Below are positions 58,208 to 64,000 of a stretch of DNA of 64,000 bases, one piece after another (position 1 is the first letter of the stretch; each line of letters begins with the position of its first letter). The notes below the pieces were generated by a model. That model was not told the DNA's origin, did no database searches, and saw only the letters and a program-made list of their open reading frames with translations. The stretch lies in contig NZ_JBKIII010000002.1 in assembly GCF_046557615.1 (NCBI RefSeq), positions 62,001 to 126,000 of the forward strand, given 5' to 3'. Origin of the DNA: Haloferax sp046557615. GTDB lineage: Archaea; Halobacteriota; Halobacteria; Halobacteriales; Haloferacaceae. A program made the position numbers and the translations under genes.

Positions 58208-60007
58208 CTATTCCAGCTCTAACAACTCGGCCGCTTCGTCCAAGAAGGACTCGTAAACGTTCATCGCATCTTCGATTGGTTCAGGTGAAGACATGTCGAT
58301 GCCAGCGGTCTCGAGCACTTCGATGGGGTACTTGCTGCCGCCGAGAGCGAGTGCCTCGCGGTAGTCTGCGGCGGCATCTTCGCCTTCCTCGCGGATGCGT
58401 TCGACGATTGCGGCGGCCGCAGAGATGCCCGTCGCGTACTGGTAGACGTAGTAGTTGTAGTAGAAGTGCGGAATGCGCATCCACTCGCGGGCGATGCGTT
58501 CGTCAGTTTCGGCGGGAGCGTAGTACTCTGCTTTGAGGTCGCCGTAGAGTTGGTCGAAGCGGTCGGGAGTGAGTGGGCCGTCTTCTTCGACGATTTCGTG
58601 AATCTGGAGTTCGAAGTCGGCGAACATCGTCTGTCGGAAGAGGGTCGAACGGAAGCGTTCGAGGTACTCGTCGAGGACGTGGACACGGAGGTCGTCGTCT
58701 TCGACGTTCTCCAAGAGATATTCGGTGAGGAGGGTCTCGTTGACCGTCGAAGCGACTTCGGCGGTGAAGATTTCGTAGCCTGCGTCGTGCCACGGTTGGG
58801 CGTCGTTGGCGAGTTCGGAGTGCATCGAGTGACCCAACTCGTGCGCGAGGGTGAACATCGAGGCGGCGTCGTCCTGATAGTTCATCATGATAAAGGGCTG
58901 GGTGTCGTAGGTGCCAGCGGAGAACGCACCGGCGCGCTTGCCGCGGTTTTCGTACACATCTACCCAGCGGTCTTCGAGGCCTTCGGCCATGCGCTCTTGA
59001 TACTCTTCGCCGAGTGGAGCGACGGCTTCGATGATGTACTCCTTGGCCTGTTCGTAGGGGATTTCGGGGCCGTGGTCACCCGTCAAGGAGACGTAGAGGT
59101 CCCACATCTGCAACTCGTCTGCACCGATTGCCTCGCGCTTGAGTTCGGCGTGGCGGTGGAGATGCGAGAGGTTGTCGCGGACGGTTTCGAGGAGGTTGTC
59201 GTACACTTCGACGGGGACGTTGGGGCCATCGAGTGCGGCTTCACGGGCAGAGTCGTAGCCGCGGATGCGGGCCATCTTTACGTCCTTCTTGACGCTGTTT
59301 TTGAGTGAGGAGCCGACCGAATTTCGGACATCTGCCCAGCGGTCGTAGAACTGCTCGTGGACGGTCTTGCGGAACTCACGGTTCGGGTGCTTCTGGAGTT
59401 TCGTGAAGTTACCCTGCGAGATTTCGACGGCCTCGCCCTCGGGGTTCTCGACGGTCGGGAATTCGAGGTCGGCGTTGGCGAGCATGGAGTAGATATCGCT
59501 CGGCGAGCCAGTGACATCAGAGAGGTCGGCGAGGACTTCTTCGACTTCCGCAGAGCGGGTGTGTTCTTTCGTGCGGAGAACGTCGTCAAAGTAGTGTTCG
59601 TAGGCTTCGAGTGCAGGTTCTTCGTCGATGAATTCCTGAATCTCGTCGCGGTCGAGTTCTTGCAGTTCGGGGTCGAGGTAACTGACGGCGCTTCGGGCCT
59701 TCGACGCGAGCGACTCGGCGCGGGCGGCCTGGGCTTGATACTCTTGATTGCGGGTGTCTTCGCTACTTCGGAGATTTGCATAAGAGACGACCATCGACAC
59801 CTCGCGGAGGACTTCTTCCATCGTTTCGAGGAGTTCGAGCAGGGTCTCGGCATCGTCGGTGACCTGCCCTTCGTAGGCTTCCAACTCGGGGATACGTTCG
59901 ACGACGTCTTCAAACGCCGCGTCCCACTCTTCGTCAGACGTGTAGATGCTGTCGAGGTCCCACTTGTACTCCTCGTCGATGTCGCTTCGCTCGGGAACCG
60001 AACTCAT
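58208..60007 (-). CDS. pepF: Oligoendopeptidase F (M3 family)
   Basis: 599 residues, the standard PepF length. The zinc motif FTLAHELGHSMHSEL has His389-Glu390-x2-His393, with the third ligand Glu in EIFTAEVASTVNE. The N-terminal helical cap (about 1-195) and the C-terminal YNYYVYQYATGISAAAAIV and GGSKYPIEVLETAGIDM are family hallmarks. It cuts peptides of about 7-17 residues in the cytosol. Convergent with nothing; the DUF7563-like gene lies upstream on the same strand, 79 bases away. Confidence 0.95.
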   Translation of the reverse strand: MSSVPERSDIDEEYKWDLDSIYTSDEEWDAAFEDVVERIPELEAYEGQVTDDAETLLELLETMEEVLREVSMVVSYANLRSSEDTRNQEYQAQAARAESLASKARSAVSYLDPELQELDRDEIQEFIDEEPALEAYEHYFDDVLRTKEHTRSAEVEEVLADLSDVTGSPSDIYSMLANADLEFPTVENPEGEAVEISQGNFTKLQKHPNREFRKTVHEQFYDRWADVRNSVGSSLKNSVKKDVKMARIRGYDSAREAALDGPNVPVEVYDNLLETVRDNLSHLHRHAELKREAIGADELQMWDLYVSLTGDHGPEIPYEQAKEYIIEAVAPLGEEYQERMAEGLEDRWVDVYENRGKRAGAFSAGTYDTQPFIMMNYQDDAASMFTLAHELGHSMHSELANDAQPWHDAGYEIFTAEVASTVNETLLTEYLLENVEDDDLRVHVLDEYLERFRSTLFRQTMFADFELQIHEIVEEDGPLTPDRFDQLYGDLKAEYYAPAETDERIAREWMRIPHFYYNYYVYQYATGISAAAAIVERIREEGEDAAADYREALALGGSKYPIEVLETAGIDMSSPEPIEDAMNVYESFLDEAAELLELE

Positions 60008-60086
60008 GTTGCTTCGGTTGCACTCTCGGGTGGTAAGCCTTACCTATCGATTGGCGGTGGAGAGACGCGTGATGCGAAACGTGGCG

Positions 60087-60242
60087 TCAGTGGCGCGTCG
60101 CTCGTGCCTGTCGTACCTGCGCACCGTCGCGCACCATGTCCTCACAGTGGGGACACACTCGCGGTTCCTCCATGCCGTCGGGTGCGAACACCCGGACGTA
60201 GTTCTCCGTGACAAAGGATTCACAGTTTTGACACTTTGGCAT
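60087..60242 (-). CDS. Small double-CxxC zinc protein (DUF7563-like)
   Basis: 51 residues: MPKCQNCESFVTENYVRVFA, then a second pair in PRVCPHCEDMVRDGAQV. Two CxxC pairs with this spacing form a compact zinc finger. I recognise the pattern as a very common haloarchaeal small protein family (DUF7563). Too short for most gene finders. It may be a DNA- or protein-binding adapter; unproven. Upstream of pepF on the same strand. Confidence 0.85.
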   Translation of the reverse strand: MPKCQNCESFVTENYVRVFAPDGMEEPRVCPHCEDMVRDGAQVRQARATRH

Positions 60243-60353
60243 GGTAATCGGCGATACCACGTGCCATTACTTATCAGTTGTGCGTAACTTATTAATTGTA
60301 TAAACGTTCACCGTCGCCGCAACCGACTTCTCCCGGTAGTGAGACAGTGCCAC

Positions 60354-61691
60354 ATGGACGGATTTTCACCCGAGGAGATGGCCCAGTTCGCCCGAACGTG
60401 GACCGACGGCCGCCCGTGGGAGTTCATCACGAATCTGACTGCAATCGGTGACCACATGGCGGGAAGTAGCGGCGACGAGCGTGCCGCGACCCTCGTTGCG
60501 GAGGCATTCACCGACGCTGGTGCCCGCGATGTCGAATTCGACGAGTTCGACCTGGCTCATTGGACACGCGGCGAGACGACGCTCGAACTCACTGCGCCTG
60601 ACGAGCGAACCTTCGAAGCCATCGCGCTCCCGTATTCGCCCACTGGCGACGTGGAAGGTCCACTCGTTGACGTTGGATACGGTACCCCGGCCGAAATCGA
60701 CGACCAAGACGTCGAGGGCGCAATCGTCGTTGCGAGTACGACGACTCCCTCTGGCGGGCGATTCGTCCACCGAATGGAGAAATTTGGATACGCTATCGAC
60801 TCGGGGGCCCTCGGATTCCTGTTCGTCAATCACGTCCCGGGGCAACTCCCCCCGACGGGCGCACTCCGATACAACGAGGAAGCAGTCGCCCCCGCCGCAG
60901 GCGTAAGCAAAGAGACCGGAGCATGGCTCACCGACTACGCGAGCCGTGGTGGCCGCGTCCGATTGACTATCGACGCCACGACCGAAGCCGGAACCAGCCA
61001 AAACGTCGTCGGCCACGTCGGCCCCGACACCGACCGCGAACTCCTCGTCTGTGCCCACTACGATGGCCACGATATCGCCGAAGGCGCGCTCGACAACGGG
61101 TGTGGCATCGCAACCGTCGTCACCGCCGCGCGAATCCTCGCCGCGATGGACCTCGAAATAGGGGTTCGCGTCGTCGGTGTCGGCGCGGAAGAAGTGGGAC
61201 TCGTCGGTGCGGAACACCTCGTGGATACACTCCAACTCGACCGAGTTGCGGGCGTGGTCAACATCGACGGTGCGGGTCGATTCCGCGATTTGGTTGCCTT
61301 CACGCACACTTCTGACTGGACCGAAGACGTGACCGCCCGAGTCGCCGACGAGACGCGCCACCCGATTCGTATCGAGGGCGAACCGCACCCCTTCAGCGAC
61401 CAGTGGCCGTTCGTCCGCGCCGGGATTCCCACCGTGCAACTCCACAGCGACAGTGGCGAACGCGGACGTGGATGGGGTCACACCCACGCCGACACCCGCG
61501 ACAAAGTAGACGACAGAAATATCCGCGAACACGCGATGCTGACCGCACTTCTCGTCCGGGAACTCGCCAACGAGGCCGCAACTGGCGAGATACCGCGACT
61601 CGACGACGAATCGGTCGCTACGGCTTTCGGCGATGCAGACTTCGAAGTCGGGATGCGAGCGGCCGATATCTGGCCCGAACACTGGGGCTAA
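60354..61691 (+). CDS. M28 family peptidase with PA domain
   Basis: 445 residues without signal peptide. The PA domain lies at about 85-210 (VEGAIVVASTTTPSGGRF). The M28 zinc motifs follow: LLVCAHYDGHDIAEGALDNG (His and bridging Asp), GVGAEEVGLVGAEHLVD (catalytic Glu and metal Glu), VNIDGAGRF (Asp) and GWGHTHADTRDKVDD (last His). Likely an aminopeptidase. The lack of an export signal is odd for a PA-containing enzyme, many of which are secreted; haloarchaeal relatives are also cytosolic. Start 60354 (MDGFSPEEMAQ). Confidence 0.9.
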   Translation: MDGFSPEEMAQFARTWTDGRPWEFITNLTAIGDHMAGSSGDERAATLVAEAFTDAGARDVEFDEFDLAHWTRGETTLELTAPDERTFEAIALPYSPTGDVEGPLVDVGYGTPAEIDDQDVEGAIVVASTTTPSGGRFVHRMEKFGYAIDSGALGFLFVNHVPGQLPPTGALRYNEEAVAPAAGVSKETGAWLTDYASRGGRVRLTIDATTEAGTSQNVVGHVGPDTDRELLVCAHYDGHDIAEGALDNGCGIATVVTAARILAAMDLEIGVRVVGVGAEEVGLVGAEHLVDTLQLDRVAGVVNIDGAGRFRDLVAFTHTSDWTEDVTARVADETRHPIRIEGEPHPFSDQWPFVRAGIPTVQLHSDSGERGRGWGHTHADTRDKVDDRNIREHAMLTALLVRELANEAATGEIPRLDDESVATAFGDADFEVGMRAADIWPEHWG

Positions 61692-61706
61692 TCGACTGTC
61701 TCTCCC

Positions 61707-62009
61707 CTACGTTTTGGCTTGCCGACTGGTTTCTCGTTCGACGTTCAATGCCCCTTCTTCGGCGGTCGCCGCTTGTTGCCACCACACCAACTCGAACTCG
61801 ATACTCTGTTTGGCTTCGGCGCTACCGGATTCCCAGTCTGATTCACCTTCGACTTTGAAGGTGACCGGATTGCTCGGTGTCATCGTCACTCGCTGGCCGC
61901 CGAGTTCGAGCGTGACGTCGCCGTCACCATCGAGTTGGTCGGCGAATTCGCGGAGGTACATCGCAACCTCTGCGCGACTCAGTTGGGCTTGGATTTCTAA
62001 TTCACCCAT
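61707..62009 (-). CDS. Amphi-Trp domain protein
   Basis: 100 residues. LSRAEVAMYLREFADQLDGD, then DVTLELGGQRVTMTP, VTFKVEGESDW and SIEFELVWWQQ fit the amphi-Trp domain, an amphipathic helix plus beta strands ending with Trp. Found in archaea and bacteria, function unknown. Start 62009 (MGELEIQAQ) preferred over a longer frame. Convergent with the M28 gene, 15 bases between. Confidence 0.85.
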   Translation of the reverse strand: MGELEIQAQLSRAEVAMYLREFADQLDGDGDVTLELGGQRVTMTPSNPVTFKVEGESDWESGSAEAKQSIEFELVWWQQAATAEEGALNVERETSRQAKT

Positions 62010-62197
62010 GACACCACAGATGCCGCCACTCGGCATAGCTATTGATTGAATGTCACTTCTGCGCGAGTCTCGACTGGTGAACGTACTGGAGAACGAATGC
62101 CCCGGAAGTACGACAATCAGCAGACAGCAATCAGTTCACCTGCGAAGTCGAGGTCGTCGGTCGGGCCGGAGGGCTACCGCTCGGGAGGACTATTGAG

Positions 62198-63013
62198 TCA
62201 GTCGAACCCCTGAATTTCGTCTCGAATCCGCCCGCCGACGCGCCATCTGATTCTATCTTCGAGCGCCCGTTCACCGAACACTTCGACTGCCACCTCGGCA
62301 GCCTGGTCGTCGCGCTCGAACTCGATGCCCGGATAGTCTACTGCGGACAAGACGAGCGGTGTCGGCGGTGCGGGTCCGACCCCAGCGCGCCCTTCGATTG
62401 GCTCCGGCCCGAGGACGGTGTCTACCTTCGACATCGGTGCCGACCCGGTGGCGACTGCGTGGACGAGAGAGACGAGGCGGCGGACGAACTCGCGGCAGAA
62501 GCCACGCGATTCGACGCGAATCAGGAGGAAGTCACCGTCACGAGTGATATCACCATCGAGGGTTCTGACGGTGAGGCGGTCGTCGGGTGTGAGGTTGTGG
62601 AAGTCGTGTTCGCCGCAGAGTGCGGAGAGTGCATCTCGTGCCCGTTCGTCGTCAACGCTGTCGGTGGGCGCATACAGGTCGTAGGTGTACTCCCGCCGCT
62701 CGGGGTCGTGGCGGGCGTGAAAGTCGTCGGGAACGTCCGCAGACGCCCACACGCGGACGGTTCCGGGAAGTTCCGAATTGAGTGCCCGTGGCGTACACCA
62801 CTCTGGACACTCGAACGCGACTGTCTGTGCCAGCGCCGAGACGCCTGCGTCGGTTCGGCCTGATGCGGCGTACCCTTCTGGTATCTCGTCAGTCTCGCAC
62901 AGGTCGAGTTTTCGACAGGCAGAAAGAAGTGTATCTTCTACAGTCGGGACATCCGGCTGTCGCTGAAAGCCGTAAAAGGGCCGACCGTCGTACGCAACGC
63001 GGAACGCACGCAT
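62198..63013 (-). CDS. truA: tRNA pseudouridine synthase A
   Basis: 271 residues. RAFRVAYDGRPFYGFQRQP starts the family; the catalytic Asp55 is in ASGRTDAGVSALAQTV. Further family segments are DVPDDFHARHDPERREYTYD and FLLIRVESRGFCREFVRRLV. It converts uridines 38-40 of the tRNA anticodon arm to pseudouridine. Start 63013 is natural; eight upstream codons are possible. The Usp gene lies 73 bases upstream on the same strand. Confidence 0.93.
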   Translation of the reverse strand: MRAFRVAYDGRPFYGFQRQPDVPTVEDTLLSACRKLDLCETDEIPEGYAASGRTDAGVSALAQTVAFECPEWCTPRALNSELPGTVRVWASADVPDDFHARHDPERREYTYDLYAPTDSVDDERARDALSALCGEHDFHNLTPDDRLTVRTLDGDITRDGDFLLIRVESRGFCREFVRRLVSLVHAVATGSAPMSKVDTVLGPEPIEGRAGVGPAPPTPLVLSAVDYPGIEFERDDQAAEVAVEVFGERALEDRIRWRVGGRIRDEIQGFD

Positions 63014-63086
63014 GTTCGACCTTTGCCGTGACCACACTTAACGGCCACACTCTGCGGTCGGTCGCGCTCGTCGTGCAGCCGGTCGC

Positions 63087-63533
63087 TTATTCGTCTTCGA
63101 CTATCGAGTCTTCGGCGCGAATCGTGAGTACCGGGATGTCCGAGAGTCGGAGGACGCGCTCGGTAACACTGCCGAGGAGGTAGCGCTCGATGCCACGGCG
63201 GCCGTGGGTTCCCATAACGATGAGTTCTGCATCGACCTCGGCGGCGTAGTCGAGTACTTCTCGGTAGGGGACGCCGTTTCTAACCGACGTAACGACGTCA
63301 ACACTTTCCTCTTCGGCTTTTTCACTGGCCTCCGAGACGATTCGTTTCGCCTCTTTCTCGTACGCCTCGATGAGTCCGCCAGCATCGAGTTGTGTCGCGT
63401 GGAGGACACGCTCATCGACGACCGAGAGGGCGTGGACTGTCGCGTCCATCTTCGAGGCGAGGTCGAATGCGTGGGCCAGCGCCGCATCACTCGGGCCACT
63501 TCCATCGAGTGGGACGAGAATCACGTCGTACAT
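63087..63533 (-). CDS. Universal stress protein (UspA family)
   Basis: 148 residues, one Usp domain with the start MYDVILVPLDGSGPSDAALA. The ATP-binding signature (G-x2-G-x9-G-S/T) is GTHGRRGIERYLLGSVTE. This is the ATP-binding type, close in motif to the 20859-21317 protein. Start 63533 preferred over ATG 63557. Between truA and hisS on the same strand; 63 bases downstream of hisS, so it may be cotranscribed with it. Confidence 0.9.
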   Translation of the reverse strand: MYDVILVPLDGSGPSDAALAHAFDLASKMDATVHALSVVDERVLHATQLDAGGLIEAYEKEAKRIVSEASEKAEEESVDVVTSVRNGVPYREVLDYAAEVDAELIVMGTHGRRGIERYLLGSVTERVLRLSDIPVLTIRAEDSIVEDE

Positions 63534-63596
63534 GAATGTATGTACGATACACGACATGAAAAATACGGGTGTGAATCCCGTTCTGTGAGAACTGCG

Positions 63597-64000
63597 TTAC
63601 TCGTAGTCTTCGTAGGTTGGCGCGTCGCGTTCGCCGGGGAAGTCGTCGATATCGGCGGTCGTCTGTTCGCCGCTCGTCATGTCTTTGACCGTCACTTCGC
63701 CGTTTTCGAGGTCGCGCTCGCCGACGATGACGACGGTTTCGGCGTTGATGGAGTCAGCATACGACATCTGTGCGCCGAAACTCCGACTGGAAACGTCCAC
63801 TTCGACCACGTTGCCCGCCGCACGCAGTTCACGGGCGATTTCGGAGGCTTCGGTACGGGTGTCGCCGACAGTGAGGATGTAATAATCCGTACTCAGTTCT
63901 TCTTCGGGCCACACACCGGCGCGCTGGCAGAGCAGTTGGAGCGGTGCCAACCCGATACCGACACCGACTGCGGGGGTCGGTTGGCCACCCGATGACTCGA
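63597..64000 (-). CDS. hisS: Histidyl-tRNA synthetase, C-terminal part (5' end outside window)
   Basis: The frame runs off the right edge; about 134 residues are visible. SSGGQPTPAVGVGIGLAPLQ is the last catalytic segment (motif 3 region of class II synthetases). From STDYYILTVGDTRTEASEIA onward comes the anticodon-binding domain of HisRS, ending DDFPGERDAPTYEDYE. It charges tRNA-His. The visible end fits archaeal/bacterial HisRS with no extension. The family name rests on the C-terminal domain, and I am fairly sure of it. Confidence 0.85.
   Translation of the reverse strand, partial: ESSGGQPTPAVGVGIGLAPLQLLCQRAGVWPEEELSTDYYILTVGDTRTEASEIARELRAAGNVVEVDVSSRSFGAQMSYADSINAETVVIVGERDLENGEVTVKDMTSGEQTTADIDDFPGERDAPTYEDYE

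Noticed and set aside
60366..61682. 438-codon minus-strand frame opposite the M28 peptidase
   Set aside because: Same reason; the plus-strand frame has complete zinc-peptidase motifs.

Overview
The window is haloarchaeal chromosome, most probably from a Haloferax species. The evidence is the very acidic proteins; leaderless genes with TTTA(T/A)-type boxes about 26-28 bases before the start codon; the archaeal ribosomal protein S6e; an archaeal RNase P RNA; a geranylgeranyl reductase; HTH-10 (Bat-like) and multi-PAS regulators; and a series of small haloarchaea-only families. From memory, the order gnd, ferredoxin, nicotinate phosphoribosyltransferase, Hvo_1808-type lipoproteins and GGR recalls the HVO_1799-HVO_1830 stretch of Haloferax volcanii. 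The species assignment is inference; no database was searched.

Layout. (1) 1-11.5 kb is accessory or loosely packed. It holds the C-terminal part of a C5 DNA methyltransferase with a long tail, a small winged-helix protein, an AT-rich gap, a Fic AMP-transferase, a cold-shock protein, a CBS protein beside an SLC13-type anion transporter with RCK_C domains, a four-CBS/HPF-like fusion, a broken zinc-ribbon gene and several unknown small genes. Two copies of a hairpin-forming intergenic repeat lie here, 5.2 kb apart. (2) 11.7-33.4 kb is densely packed core genome: tRNA-Arg(CCG), MATE transporter, membrane ferredoxin, 6-phosphogluconate dehydrogenase, ATP-grasp enzyme, M29 aminopeptidase, HiPIP-like lipoprotein, S6e, DHH phosphoesterase, UspA and GNAT genes, dihydroorotase, lipoate ligase, HTH-10 regulator, sugar-kinase-like protein, a PAS/GAF histidine kinase, thioesterase and a nicotinamidase candidate. 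(3) 33.5-40.6 kb is a run of predicted surface lipoproteins with zinc-protease motifs (two Hvo_1808 paralogues, a Thr-rich lipoprotein and a duplicated matrixin-like protein), interrupted by nicotinate phosphoribosyltransferase, an AMMECR1 protein and the RNase P RNA. (4) 40.6-56.6 kb carries membrane proteins, GGR, a beta-CASP nuclease, a second PAS histidine kinase, an Lrp regulator divergent from a DMT transporter, a second DMT transporter behind a strong leader hairpin, a siroheme nitrite/sulfite reductase, two overlapping tiny ORFs and an M20 peptidase. (5) 56.6-64 kb has tRNA-Lys(TTT) followed by two extra copies of its 3' end (an integration scar), a probably frameshifted membrane gene, DoxX, PepF, a DUF7563-like zinc peptide, an M28 peptidase, an amphi-Trp protein, TruA, UspA and the end of hisS.

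How the parts connect. The nicotinamidase-like and nicotinate phosphoribosyltransferase genes would form the two-step NAD salvage route. M29, M20, M28 and PepF give a broad peptide-degrading set. The CBS, RCK and Usp genes suggest ligand- and stress-linked control of transport. No CRISPR array and no intact transposase gene was seen. The features most worth checking are the covarying repeat pair, the tRNA-Lys scar, the matrixin with a degenerate second half, the leader hairpin at 51306-51345 and the 29-aa/57-aa overlapping ORFs.
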